The notes: generated by a model not told the origin, from the letters alone. DNA of 47,534 bases from UBA3537 sp965662485 (GCA_965662485.1 CBFIIL010000008.1:1-47534); one strand, 5' to 3'. Shown: positions 9,305 through 17,690, counted from the first letter of the stretch. Made by a program: numbers and translations.

Positions 9305-9688
9305 TTACTCCATTACATCAGGGTGGTATCCTTCAAAAGTACCATCTCTATAGAAAATCACAATACGGTCAATGTTTTTCGATTGGGTTTGTGAATTAAT
9401 ATGCTTTGACTGCAAAACTTCTGTTTGAGTTATAGTGTCTTTTGTTGCGGTAGAGGAGGAGCTATTTATCATATCGCCAGTTCCGTTTAGCAACCAATAC
9501 AAGTTGACATCCGGAAAGGCTGTATTTAGCTTTAGGATAAAATCCAAACTAGGCTTATTTCGTCCACTCAAAATGTGAGAAATACTTGACCTTTGTACTT
9601 GAATTAATTCAGCAAAAGCAGATGCAGACAGTCCATAATAATCCATTATTTTGTTCAGTTGTTTGCTAAATTTGTTTGTGTTTATCAT
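9305..9688 (-). CDS. XRE-family helix-turn-helix regulator
   Basis: The 127-residue protein has an N-terminal Cro/C1-type DNA-binding domain of about 70 residues. The recognition region is SASAFAELIQVQRSSISHIL followed by SGRNKPSLDFILKLN, the canonical XRE pattern. The C-terminal 55 residues are polar and low in complexity (SSSSTATKDT) with no recognised sensor domain, ending YHPDVME. It is divergent from the M14 peptidase gene. Four similar palindromes lie in the intervening 271 bases, two of them over its own promoter, so autoregulation and control of the peptidase gene are plausible inferences. The ligand is unknown. The promoter box ends 6 bases before the ATG, so the mRNA may be leaderless. 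Confidence 0.9.
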   Translation of the reverse strand: MINTNKFSKQLNKIMDYYGLSASAFAELIQVQRSSISHILSGRNKPSLDFILKLNTAFPDVNLYWLLNGTGDMINSSSSTATKDTITQTEVLQSKHINSQTQSKNIDRIVIFYRDGTFEGYHPDVME

Positions 9689-9690
9689 AG

Positions 9691-9704
9691 GTTACAAATG
9701 TATA
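9691..9704. promoter_or_regulatory. Palindromic operator candidate 1, near the XRE start
   Basis: GTTACAAATGTATA fits the dyad TTTACAnnTGTAAA imperfectly. On the minus strand it contains TACATTTG (9702 to 9695), an exact -7 box for the XRE gene, so a bound repressor would block that promoter. Centre at 9697.5, 25 bases from candidate 2. Confidence 0.5.
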
Positions 9705-9715
9705 TAAAATAATTA

Positions 9716-9729
9716 GTTACAAATGTAAA
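9716..9729. promoter_or_regulatory. Palindromic operator candidate 2
   Basis: GTTACAAATGTAAA is a 12-of-14 palindrome and shares GTTACAAATGTA with candidate 1. It also contains TACATTTG on the minus strand, so it could be a second, upstream promoter for the XRE gene as well as a binding site. Confidence 0.5.
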
Positions 9730-9871
9730 ATGATATAAAATAATGATACACGGCGATTCAAATAATTAAACTTAAACTTTATATTGAAATATTTAATATG
9801 CTGATTTACAGTTATATATGTCTTTTTTAAAACTTTAATCAATAGTATTGTTGTTTAAACTTAAAAAAACG

Positions 9872-9885
9872 TATACAATTGTAAA
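9872..9885. promoter_or_regulatory. Palindromic operator candidate 3
   Basis: TATACAATTGTAAA has the dyad arms TACA and TGTA with a different central pair from the other copies. It does not form a -7 box for either neighbouring gene, so its symmetry is not explained by promoter sequence. Centre 34 bases upstream of candidate 4. Confidence 0.45.
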
Positions 9886-9905
9886 CAAACAAGCCAATCA
9901 AATTA

Positions 9906-9919
9906 TTTACAAATGTAAA
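9906..9919. promoter_or_regulatory. Palindromic operator candidate 4, over the M14 peptidase -33 region
   Basis: TTTACAAATGTAAA is the best copy, with six symmetrical positions in each arm. It lies 12 bases upstream of the -7 box at 9932 and so covers the -33 region of the peptidase promoter. This is the position expected for a repressor site. Confidence 0.5.
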
Positions 9920-9931
9920 AAACTTATTGTT

Positions 9932-9939
9932 TACTTTTG
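9932..9939 (+). promoter_or_regulatory. -7 box of the M14 peptidase gene
   Basis: TACTTTTG matches TAnnTTTG, 20 bases before the ATG at 9960. The in-frame TTG at 9927 lies upstream of the box, which excludes it as the start. Confidence 0.5.
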
Positions 9940-9959
9940 TAGCACACAAAAAACAAACC

Positions 9960-11126
9960 ATGGAATCGATAAACGATTTTGTTTTAAATTATGACCAGAA
10001 CAAAGCAAAAGCTTTGTCGGGAAGATATATCACAAATCATGCTATTTTACCATTACTAAAAGTATTGCCAAATGCGTTCAAATATGAAGTCATTGGTCAT
10101 TCGGAGCAAAATCGACCTATATATAGCGTAAAAATTGGTACAGGGAAAATAAAAATATTGATATGGTCTCAAATGCATGGCAACGAATCCACCTGCACAA
10201 AAGCCCTTTTTGATATATTTAATGTTTTAAAAACAACTTCATTTGACACTATTTTACGGGAATGTTCATTATTTATTATACCTATATTAAACCCTGATGG
10301 CGCAGAGTCTTACACCCGAAAAAATGCAAATCAAGTTGACATTAATAGAGACGCCGTTGATTTATCGCAATCGGAAAGCAAAGTTTTACGTGCTGTATTT
10401 GATGCTATTAGTCCTGATTATGGTTTTAATATGCACGATCAACGAACACTTTTTAATGTTGGAAAAAATAATGCGCCAGCTACAGTTAGTTTTTTGTCTC
10501 CTGCTCAAGACCAGGCATTGACTTTAACACCAAATCGCTTGCGTGCAATGTCTGTAATTCATCAAATGAATTTAGTGTTACAAAAACATATTCCGGCGCA
10601 AATAGGGCGTTTTGATGATGCTTTTAATATTAATTGTGTAGGAGATAATTTTCAAGCGCAAGGCACCTCGACAATTTTATTTGAAGCAGGTCATTTTCAT
10701 AAGGACTATAACAGAGAAGAATCCCGTAAATTTATTGCATTTGCCACTCTGCAAGCTTTATTATGTATAAGTGCTAATTCAGTAAATGAAAATGACTATG
10801 AGAATTACCTTCAAATTCCTGAAAACAACACTTTATTTTTTGATGTGCTAATTAAAAACGCACTAATTCGTAAGGATAATGAAGAGAGTGTAAATGATAT
10901 TGGAATTATTTTTGAGGAAATTTTAAACAATGGAGAGATATTATTTCTTCCAAAAATTAAATCTATTGGAAATTTATCATCTTATTTTGGTCATAAAACT
11001 ATCAATGCGGATAAGAAATTAGTTCAAGAAGTTAGCGGTATATCAATAGAACCAGATGCTGATTTTTGCAATATTGTTATTGGAAATAGTGAAATTTCAC
11101 TATTACTTAACAATAACTTAACTTAA
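9960..11126 (+). CDS. Cytoplasmic M14-family zinc carboxypeptidase
   Basis: This is a predicted metallocarboxypeptidase of 388 residues. Zinc ligands are His73 and Glu76 in QMHGNEST and probably His159 in NMHDQRT. NPDGAESYTR and DINRD (Asn129-Arg130) match the substrate-carboxylate-binding region, and Glu242 in TILFEAGHF is the likely catalytic base. There is no signal peptide, unlike secreted digestive members, so it probably trims peptides or amide-linked compounds inside the cell. The last 100 residues are an extra beta-rich region of unknown role. The palindromes upstream suggest control by the divergent XRE protein, and an Lrp-type regulator follows 72 bases later. Confidence 0.88.
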   Translation: MESINDFVLNYDQNKAKALSGRYITNHAILPLLKVLPNAFKYEVIGHSEQNRPIYSVKIGTGKIKILIWSQMHGNESTCTKALFDIFNVLKTTSFDTILRECSLFIIPILNPDGAESYTRKNANQVDINRDAVDLSQSESKVLRAVFDAISPDYGFNMHDQRTLFNVGKNNAPATVSFLSPAQDQALTLTPNRLRAMSVIHQMNLVLQKHIPAQIGRFDDAFNINCVGDNFQAQGTSTILFEAGHFHKDYNREESRKFIAFATLQALLCISANSVNENDYENYLQIPENNTLFFDVLIKNALIRKDNEESVNDIGIIFEEILNNGEILFLPKIKSIGNLSSYFGHKTINADKKLVQEVSGISIEPDADFCNIVIGNSEISLLLNNNLT

Positions 11127-11152
11127 TTGCTATTTTGTTGATTATAATTTAT

Positions 11153-11160
11153 TAAATTTG
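11153..11160 (+). promoter_or_regulatory. -7 box of the Lrp/AsnC gene
   Basis: TAAATTTG matches TAnnTTTG and ends 38 bases before the ATG at 11199. A TTG at 11127 could serve as the -33 element with a 23-base spacer. Motif match only. Confidence 0.45.
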
Positions 11161-11198
11161 TCTTTTTAATCAAAATACTTTACAAACCAAAAAAAATT

Positions 11199-11681
11199 AT
11201 GGCAAAGTTTAAATTAGACGAAATCGACCACCAAATTCTTAACATGCTTATCGACAATACACGTATTCCATTTACGGATATTGCAAAAAAACTATTGATA
11301 TCTGCGGGGACAGTGCATGTTAGAGTGAAAAAAATGGAAGATGCAAAAATCATCAAGGGCTCGTCGTTGACTTTAGATTACCAAAAACTAGGTTATACCT
11401 TTATTGCTTATGTTGGAATTTTCCTTCAAAACACTTCACAAACTAAATTTGTACTTCAGCGTATTAAAGAAATTCCTCATGTAACAGTGGCACACATCAC
11501 AACAGGGAAGTTTAATATTTTCTGTAAAATTCGTGCGAAAAGTACTACTCACGCTAAAGAAATAATTTTCAAGATCGATGATATAGACGGAATTTACAGA
11601 ACGGAAACTATGATTTCTCTTGAAGAAAGCATCAATGATAAAAAACGTTTGATGCATTCAATTTTCAACGAGCTTCAGTAG
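11199..11681 (+). CDS. Lrp/AsnC-family transcription regulator
   Basis: The 160-residue protein has the full Lrp layout: an N-terminal winged helix (LDEIDHQILNMLIDNTRIPF, with the recognition helix near SAGTVHVRVKKME) and a C-terminal RAM domain from about residue 65 for amino acid binding and oligomerisation. Members regulate amino acid metabolism in response to amino acids. The neighbouring peptidase and, further away, proline and alanine dehydrogenases would be sensible targets, but no binding site can be defined here. It converges with aroB with a single base between the stop codons. Confidence 0.92.
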   Translation: MAKFKLDEIDHQILNMLIDNTRIPFTDIAKKLLISAGTVHVRVKKMEDAKIIKGSSLTLDYQKLGYTFIAYVGIFLQNTSQTKFVLQRIKEIPHVTVAHITTGKFNIFCKIRAKSTTHAKEIIFKIDDIDGIYRTETMISLEESINDKKRLMHSIFNELQ

Positions 11682-11682
11682 T

Positions 11683-12750
11683 TTATTTAGAATAAAAGTC
11701 AAATGCTTCATTAATTAGAGCATTTTCGACTTCTACATCAATTTGACATTTTCCAATGGACTCTAGTAATACAAATTTTACTTTTCCATGACTATTTTTC
11801 TTGTCGGATTGCATTAAATCGGTGATTTGCTTTTTGCTATCATCATCGAAAAACATATTTGGGTAAGTTGTTTTAAAAGTTTCTTTAATCCCATATAAAT
11901 CAGTGATTGGAAGTCCACAGATTTTCGACGAAAGGTATCCTTCAAGAATCATTCCTATTGCAATAGCTTCGCCGTGCAAAAGAGTTTTTATGTTCTCATT
12001 ATCTAGACAATACGATTCAATGGCATGACCTAAAGTATGGCCGAAATTTAAGATTTTTCGAAGCCCCATTTCGTTAGGGTCCTTACTAACAACATTGTTT
12101 TTTATGGCAACAGAATGATGAATCAATTCATCTAAATCGTTCAAAGTAAGTTGTTTTAGATGTCTAAGTTGCTCCCAATATTTTTGATCCTGAATTAATC
12201 CATGCTTGAGCATTTCTGCAAATCCAGATCGCAGCTCGTTATTTGGTAGGGTATCTAAAAAACGAGGGTCAATAAGTACCATATCTGCAAAAGTGATAGT
12301 GCCGATTTGATTTTTTGAAAGATCTAAATCTACACCCGTTTTTCCGCCAACAGAAGCATCGACCATAGCTAACAAAGTTGTAGGAACATTAATGAATTTT
12401 ATACCTCGTTTGAATGTTGAAGCTACGAATCCCCCTAAATCTGTAACAACGCCACCTCCAAGATTTATTAATAATGATTTTCGGTCTGCAGAAAGCTCCG
12501 ATAATGTACGCCAAACACCCATACATGTCTCGATAGTTTTGTGTATTTCTCCACTTTGAATTTCAATAATCTCAATGGTTCCATCAAATCGTATTTGACT
12601 TAAAAAATGAGGTAAGCAATGTTCGTGAGTATTTTCATCGACTAAAAGAAATATTTTTGAAAATTTTTCTTTTTTGAGATAGATATCTAAAGACTTGTAA
12701 GCCAAATCTTTAAAATGGATTTCGTAAGATGTTGTTTGAATTGATTTCAT
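11683..12750 (-). CDS. aroB: 3-dehydroquinate synthase
   Basis: This is the second enzyme of the shikimate pathway; it makes 3-dehydroquinate from DAHP using bound NAD and a divalent metal. The 355-residue protein has the NAD-binding block NLGGGVVTDLGGFVASTFKRG split around residues 96-116, VPTTLLAMVDASVGGKTGVD, and the metal-binding ILNFGHTLGHAIE. Length is typical. It is divergent from proline dehydrogenase, with which it has no obvious functional link. Confidence 0.96.
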   Translation of the reverse strand: MKSIQTTSYEIHFKDLAYKSLDIYLKKEKFSKIFLLVDENTHEHCLPHFLSQIRFDGTIEIIEIQSGEIHKTIETCMGVWRTLSELSADRKSLLINLGGGVVTDLGGFVASTFKRGIKFINVPTTLLAMVDASVGGKTGVDLDLSKNQIGTITFADMVLIDPRFLDTLPNNELRSGFAEMLKHGLIQDQKYWEQLRHLKQLTLNDLDELIHHSVAIKNNVVSKDPNEMGLRKILNFGHTLGHAIESYCLDNENIKTLLHGEAIAIGMILEGYLSSKICGLPITDLYGIKETFKTTYPNMFFDDDSKKQITDLMQSDKKNSHGKVKFVLLESIGKCQIDVEVENALINEAFDFYSK

Positions 12751-12760
12751 TTTTGTGCTT

Positions 12761-12768
12761 CAAATATA
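12761..12768 (-). promoter_or_regulatory. -7 box of aroB
   Basis: The minus strand reads TATATTTG, an exact TAnnTTTG match 10 bases upstream of the aroB ATG, which predicts a very short leader. Confidence 0.5.
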
Positions 12769-12791
12769 GTATGAAATTTATTAAATATTAA

Positions 12792-12799
12792 TAATTTTG
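12792..12799 (+). promoter_or_regulatory. -7 box of the proline dehydrogenase gene
   Basis: TAATTTTG matches TAnnTTTG, 27 bases before the ATG at 12827. It contains the in-frame TTG at 12797, which therefore cannot be the start codon if this promoter is used. Confidence 0.45.
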
Positions 12800-12826
12800 A
12801 AACAACAAAAAAATATTTTATTAAGT

Positions 12827-14002
12827 ATGTCAAACTCCAAGGTAGATTTTAGCAATACAAAAGTTGCCTTTCATCTGAAAAAAGATGCTGAACTCGAACG
12901 CGCATATTTTCTCTTTAAGATGATTTCAAATGAACCTTTGGTGCGTATTGGAACAGCAGCAACTAATTTTGCACTCAAAACCCATTTACCTGTCGAGGGA
13001 CTCATACGAGCTACTGTTTTTGATCATTTTTGCGGTGGTGTAAATGCAGAGGATTGTATGACAAAAATAGATCAAATGTACAATAGTGGTGTATATAGTG
13101 TTTTGGATTATTCTGTTGAAGGTAAGCAAGAGGAAGAGCAGTTTGAGCGAATTTTAAATCAAATGTGCACCCTTGTAGATTTTGCAGATGAAAAAGAAGC
13201 AATGCCATTTGCAGTGTTTAAACCTACCGCAGTTGGACGTTTTGAAATTTATAAAAAAATAAGTAATGCAATTGCGTTAACGCCTGAAGAACAACAAGAA
13301 TGGGAGCGTATTCGAGAGCGTTTTCATAAAATTTGCAGCTACGGAAAAGAAAAAAATATAGCCATTTTAGTTGATGCTGAAGAAAGTTGGATGCAATCTG
13401 CAGCGGATGATTTATTGTTGGAATTGATGCGCACATACAACAAGGACAAGGTGGTTGTTTATAATACACTTCAAGCCTATCGTTGGGATCGATTGGAGTA
13501 TTTAAAGCAAATTCACTTAAAAGCTAAAAAAGAGAGTTTTAAACTGGGTTTTAAGCTAGTTCGTGGTGCATATATGGAAAAGGAAAGAGCGCGCGCAAAA
13601 AGACTAGATTATACTTCTCCAATATGCATTAGCAAATCAGCAACAGATCTTCAATTCAATGATTGTTTGAAATATATGCTCGATGATATTGAAACTATAT
13701 CTGTTTTTCTTGGAACTCATAATGAACAAAGCACACAATTAGCACTGAATCATATGAGTAATTATAAAATCAAAGTAAATGACAATCGAGTTTGGTTTGG
13801 ACAATTATTTGGCATGAGTGATCATATTAGTTTTAATTTAGCCAAAAATGGATACAATGTTGCCAAATATATGCCTTTTGGCCCAGTTAGAGATGTTATG
13901 CCATATCTGATACGAAGAGCAGAAGAAAACACATCTGTGGCTGGACAGACTAATAGAGAGTTATCACTTATTCGTGAAGAGAGAAAAAGAAGGAAATTAT
14001 AA
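12827..14002 (+). CDS. Proline dehydrogenase
   Basis: This is an FAD-dependent oxidase of proline to delta-1-pyrroline-5-carboxylate that feeds electrons to the respiratory chain. The 391-residue protein is the stand-alone (monofunctional) form. It has the TIM-barrel motifs ILVDAEESWMQ, KLVRGAYMEKERARA and FLGTHNEQST, and the C-terminal block RRAEENTSVAGQT with the two arginines that bind the proline carboxylate. I start it at ATG 12827, which gives the product MSNSKVDFSNTKVAF; the longer reading begins at a TTG inside a promoter box. The P5C dehydrogenase partner is not in the window. The stop codon abuts the stop of the convergent gene. Confidence 0.92.
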   Translation: MSNSKVDFSNTKVAFHLKKDAELERAYFLFKMISNEPLVRIGTAATNFALKTHLPVEGLIRATVFDHFCGGVNAEDCMTKIDQMYNSGVYSVLDYSVEGKQEEEQFERILNQMCTLVDFADEKEAMPFAVFKPTAVGRFEIYKKISNAIALTPEEQQEWERIRERFHKICSYGKEKNIAILVDAEESWMQSAADDLLLELMRTYNKDKVVVYNTLQAYRWDRLEYLKQIHLKAKKESFKLGFKLVRGAYMEKERARAKRLDYTSPICISKSATDLQFNDCLKYMLDDIETISVFLGTHNEQSTQLALNHMSNYKIKVNDNRVWFGQLFGMSDHISFNLAKNGYNVAKYMPFGPVRDVMPYLIRRAEENTSVAGQTNRELSLIREERKRRKL

Positions 14003-14365
14003 TTATTCTTTTAAATTAACACTAAGAACAGTTGCATTTGTTTCACAATTTTCAACAAAAATTTCGATTGTATTGTATGCAATTGTATAGCGTTTGCAAC
14101 TGTCTATTCTTGTTTCACTTTTACTAAAATCAACATTACCTTTTTTTAATACTTCATTAAGTCTCAGCGAATCAATATCAAATGCTTCTAATTGTGATTG
14201 AATATTTGAATTAATAATTAATGATTTTGTTGAAATATTTTTTAAAACCCTTGCATTTGGGCCATATGAACAACTTGTCTTTTTTCCACTAAGGAAAAAC
14301 ATCAAGAATATTAATCCAATAGAAAAACCTCCTAAATAGAATCCTAAACGATGAATAAATTTCAT
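14003..14365 (-). CDS. Small membrane-anchored protein of unknown function
   Basis: This 120-residue protein begins MKFIHRLGFYLGGFSIGLIF, a single N-terminal membrane segment, followed by SGKKTSCSYGPNARVLKNI and a soluble domain with a second cysteine pair region (DSCKRY, VENCETNA). The three or so cysteines could form disulphides in the periplasm. I recognise the pattern as conserved in Flavobacteriaceae but cannot assign a function; a DUF4258 label is possible but unverified. The Met at 14365 is chosen because the longer reading would run into the end of alanine dehydrogenase; with it the gap is 8 bases, consistent with co-transcription. Confidence 0.75.
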   Translation of the reverse strand: MKFIHRLGFYLGGFSIGLIFLMFFLSGKKTSCSYGPNARVLKNISTKSLIINSNIQSQLEAFDIDSLRLNEVLKKGNVDFSKSETRIDSCKRYTIAYNTIEIFVENCETNATVLSVNLKE

Positions 14366-14373
14366 AATTGTAA

Positions 14374-15573
14374 TTAAAAAATTAAAAGATTTAAATCGTT
14401 GCAATCCAGATCAAACCAATTGGAGATACTTTTATTGGTAATTACACCATGATATACATAAAGCCCATTTTTTAAACCATGATCTTGACGAATTGCATTT
14501 TCTAGTCCACCTGCTTCTGCTATTTGTAAAATATACGAAGTAAAAATATTGCTCAACGATACGGATGAAGTCCTCGAATATCGCGCTGGAATATTGGGAA
14601 CACAATAATGAATTACGCCATGCTTTTCAAAAGTTGGATTGTCATGTGTTGTAAGCTCACTTGTTTCAAAACAACCACCCATATCAATACTCACATCGAT
14701 AATTACAGCACCTTCTTTCATAGATTCCACCATAGCTTCATTGACGAGTATTGGTGCTCTGTTTTTTCCTTTTGTAGCACCTACAGCAACGTCACATCGC
14801 ATGAGTGCCTTCATCAAATTTTTGGGTTGCATTGTAGAGGTGTAGATTCGTTGTCCTACATTCGCTTGTAATGTTCTTAGTTTTGAAATTGAACTATCAA
14901 ACACTTTTACATTTGCACCAAGACCAAGAGCTGATTTTGTAGCAAATTCTCCTACAATTCCTGCACCAATCACTACAACTTCTGTAGGTGGAACACCACT
15001 AATGTTTCCCAACAAAAGACCATTCCCTTGATTTGTTATGGACATAATTTCTGCTGCAATTTGTATAGAAGCAGTTCCAGCAATTTCACTCAATTGTCGT
15101 ACTGCAGGAAAAGCCCCTTCACTGTCTTTAATAAATTCAAATCCAAGTGCAGTAATTTTCTTATTTGTAAGAGCTTCAAAATAACTTTTTTGTTGCATTT
15201 TTAATTGAAGTGCCGAAATAAGAATTGTGTTAGGTTTTATAAGTTCAATTTCTTTTAAAGTAGGGGGTTCTACTTTTAAAATCATTGGGCAAGCAAAAAC
15301 TTTTGCTGTATTTTTAGTAATTTCTGCACCCGCTTCGCTGTATTCTTGGTCATCAAAAGCTGCATTTTCTCCTGCTCCAGATTCAATGAGTATACGATGC
15401 CCATTATTTGTAAGAGCAGAAACAGCATCGGGAGTCAGGCAAATGCGTTTTTCTTGAAAAGAAGTTTCCTTTGGCAATCCAATACAAAGTTTCTCGTTCT
15501 GGTTTGAAACTTCCAAACGTTCTTCTTTTGGCATTAATTGGGCTTTTGAAAAAGGTGAGATTGGTTGTTGCAT
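14374..15573 (-). CDS. ald: Alanine dehydrogenase
   Basis: This enzyme oxidatively deaminates alanine to pyruvate with NAD, or runs in reverse. The 399-residue protein has IGLPKETSFQEKRICLTPDAV (split over residues 31-51) typical of the AlaDH/PNT N-terminal domain, catalytic lysine region ILKVEPPTLKE, and the Rossmann motif VVIGAGIVGEFATKSALGLGA near 200. It carries about 25 extra N-terminal residues compared with Bacillus Ald, as Bacteroidota members do. The related alternative is the PntA subunit of transhydrogenase, but no pntB follows. Start taken at 15573 (MQQPISPFSKAQ). It lies 44 bases downstream of tsaE in the same direction. Confidence 0.85.
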   Translation of the reverse strand: MQQPISPFSKAQLMPKEERLEVSNQNEKLCIGLPKETSFQEKRICLTPDAVSALTNNGHRILIESGAGENAAFDDQEYSEAGAEITKNTAKVFACPMILKVEPPTLKEIELIKPNTILISALQLKMQQKSYFEALTNKKITALGFEFIKDSEGAFPAVRQLSEIAGTASIQIAAEIMSITNQGNGLLLGNISGVPPTEVVVIGAGIVGEFATKSALGLGANVKVFDSSISKLRTLQANVGQRIYTSTMQPKNLMKALMRCDVAVGATKGKNRAPILVNEAMVESMKEGAVIIDVSIDMGGCFETSELTTHDNPTFEKHGVIHYCVPNIPARYSRTSSVSLSNIFTSYILQIAEAGGLENAIRQDHGLKNGLYVYHGVITNKSISNWFDLDCNDLNLLIF

Positions 15574-15617
15574 AATTTTGTAATGTTTCTGCAAATTACA
15601 ATTATTTTTAAAGCAGT

Positions 15618-16037
15618 TTAAAAAATTTCACTTTCAAAACATTCTATGGTTCGGCAATTATCTGGTTCAATAGTCAAATGTACGTTAATTACATCTGAAG
15701 GAAGTAGTGTTTTTATTTTATCAGGCCACTCAATAAAATTCCAATACCCTGAACAAAAATAATCTTCAACACCAATGTCTAGAGCTTCGTAGTGGTTTTT
15801 GATGCGATAAAAATCAAAATGATATACATAATCATTTTCTACTTCATATTCATTAACAATTGAGAACGTTGGGCTAGAGGCTTCCTCTGTGCCGCCAAGT
15901 GAACGAACTAGAGCGCTAATAAGTGTAGTTTTTCCAGCACCCATTTCACCATTAAATAGGATGATTTTGTTATTGAAGCTTTTGATAAGTTGACTTGCAA
16001 TTCGATCAATATCTTCTAAGGCAAATGTTGTTTTCAT
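15618..16037 (-). CDS. tsaE: tRNA threonylcarbamoyladenosine biosynthesis ATPase TsaE
   Basis: TsaE works with TsaB and TsaD to place threonylcarbamoyl on A37 of ANN-decoding tRNAs. The 139-residue protein has the Walker A GEMGAGKTT at about residues 30-38, the conserved SSPTFSIVNEYEV block, the HFDFYRI motif, and the ending region YWNFIEWPDKI. Length is slightly below the usual 150. It starts 2 bases after the porX stop, so it is translated from the same message. The pairing porX-tsaE-ald is one I associate with Flavobacteriaceae. Confidence 0.94.
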   Translation of the reverse strand: MKTTFALEDIDRIASQLIKSFNNKIILFNGEMGAGKTTLISALVRSLGGTEEASSPTFSIVNEYEVENDYVYHFDFYRIKNHYEALDIGVEDYFCSGYWNFIEWPDKIKTLLPSDVINVHLTIEPDNCRTIECFESEIF

Positions 16038-16039
16038 TT

Positions 16040-17590
16040 TTATCTGGGTAAGAGTACTGCAAAAGGTATTAATATTTCTTCTAAAGAAATTCCTCCATGC
16101 TGATATGAATTTCTATAATAATTTACATAGTGATTGTAATTATTTGGGTATGCAAAAAAAGAATATTCTTTAGCAAAAATAAAAGAACTATTCATTGATA
16201 TCAATGGCAATTCCACAAGCTTTGGGTCTTTTACTGCAAAAACCTCTTTTTCTTCATAACTCAAGCTTCTACCAGTTTTATAGCGTAAGTTTAAACTTGT
16301 GTCTTTGTCTCCAATGACTTTAGATGGATTTTTAACATTTACAGTTCCGTGGTCTGTAGTAATTATCAATTTTATATTAAGTTCCTGAGCTTGTTTGATG
16401 ATATCCAAGAGAGGTGAATTTTTAAACCAACTTTGAGTTAACGATCGGTATCCTTTATCATCTGAAGCAAGTTCTTTTACAACATCCATTTCTGTTTTTG
16501 AATGCGACAGCATGTCAACAAAATTATATACCAAAACAGTTAAGTCATTATTTGCTTTTGTCTTAAAATTTTCAGCAAGCTTTTTTCCATCTTTTAAATT
16601 TGTTATTTTAATGTATTCATGAGATAAATGATTGAGATTCAATCTTTTTAGCTGTTCTTCTAAAAACTGTGCTTCATACAGATTTTTTCCTCCTTCATCG
16701 GTATCATTTTTCCAGTAATTTGGATATAATCTCTCCATTTGCTTTGGCATCAAACCAGAAAATAAGGCATTTCGAGCATATTGAGTGGCAGTGGGGAGTA
16801 TGCTGTAGTACATGCTGTTTTCAGTGGTTTTATAATATGTATTTACACTAGACTCAATAGATTTCCATTGATCAAACCGCAAATTATCAATTACAATCAA
16901 AAGTGTAGGTTGATTTTCAGACAGTTGAGGAGCAATTTTAGTGTTAAAAAGAGTATGAGACAAAACAGGAGCTTCTGAGCTTTCAAACCAAGCAGGGTAG
17001 TTTTTTTCTATAAATTTTCCAAACTGCTGGTTGGCTTCAAGTTTTTGTGCTTCTAATATTTCCTGAAGTGTATCATCTTGTGAATCTTCTAATTTGAGCT
17101 CCCAAAACACTATTTTTTGGTATAAATTTTTCCAATCTTCAAAAGTTCTTATTGACATCATTTCCATAGAAATTTTTCTAAACTCTTGTAGATAACTTGA
17201 AGATGTTTTTTCAGAAACCAATCGGCTGTGATCCAAGTTTTTTTTCAAACTCAGCAAAATTTGGTTTGGATTTACAGGCTTAATTAAGTAGTCGGCAATT
17301 TTGCTGCCAATAGCCTCTTCCATAATATATTCTTCTTCACTTTTGGTAATCATTACCACCGGGATATTGGATTTTTGTTTTTTTAGTTCTGTGAGTGTTT
17401 CTAGCCCAGAAAGTCCAGGCATATTTTCATCCAAAAAAACAATGTCAAAATCCTGCTCTGCAAACACTTCAAGGGCTTCTGTGCCGCTATTACAAGGGGT
17501 GATTTTATAGTTTTTTTGTTCTAAAAATATAATATGGGGCTTTAGATAAGATATTTCATCATCAACCCATAAAATGTGTATACTGCTCAT
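16040..17590 (-). CDS. porX: PorX, response regulator with PglZ phosphodiesterase domain
   Basis: PorX is a two-component response regulator that with PorY controls expression and function of the type IX secretion system. The 516-residue protein has a receiver domain (acidic pair Asp10-Asp11, phospho-acceptor Asp54 in FLDENMPG, Thr82, Lys104 in YLIKPVNP), a helical linker, and a C-terminal PglZ domain of the alkaline phosphatase superfamily. In the PglZ part, metal and active-site residues are visible as Asp235 and Asp239 (VIDNLRFD), Thr269 in PTATQYARN, and TTDHGTVNV. There is no DNA-binding domain, as is characteristic. The sensor kinase porY is not in the window. Confidence 0.93.
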   Translation of the reverse strand: MSSIHILWVDDEISYLKPHIIFLEQKNYKITPCNSGTEALEVFAEQDFDIVFLDENMPGLSGLETLTELKKQKSNIPVVMITKSEEEYIMEEAIGSKIADYLIKPVNPNQILLSLKKNLDHSRLVSEKTSSSYLQEFRKISMEMMSIRTFEDWKNLYQKIVFWELKLEDSQDDTLQEILEAQKLEANQQFGKFIEKNYPAWFESSEAPVLSHTLFNTKIAPQLSENQPTLLIVIDNLRFDQWKSIESSVNTYYKTTENSMYYSILPTATQYARNALFSGLMPKQMERLYPNYWKNDTDEGGKNLYEAQFLEEQLKRLNLNHLSHEYIKITNLKDGKKLAENFKTKANNDLTVLVYNFVDMLSHSKTEMDVVKELASDDKGYRSLTQSWFKNSPLLDIIKQAQELNIKLIITTDHGTVNVKNPSKVIGDKDTSLNLRYKTGRSLSYEEKEVFAVKDPKLVELPLISMNSSFIFAKEYSFFAYPNNYNHYVNYYRNSYQHGGISLEEILIPFAVLLPR

Positions 17591-17690
17591 AAAGTGTCTA
17601 AATTAAGAATATAAGTCTTGTGATTTTATTACTTTTACACTTCAATTAATCGGTTTCTGTTTTCAGGATACAAAATAAAACTAAATAAGT

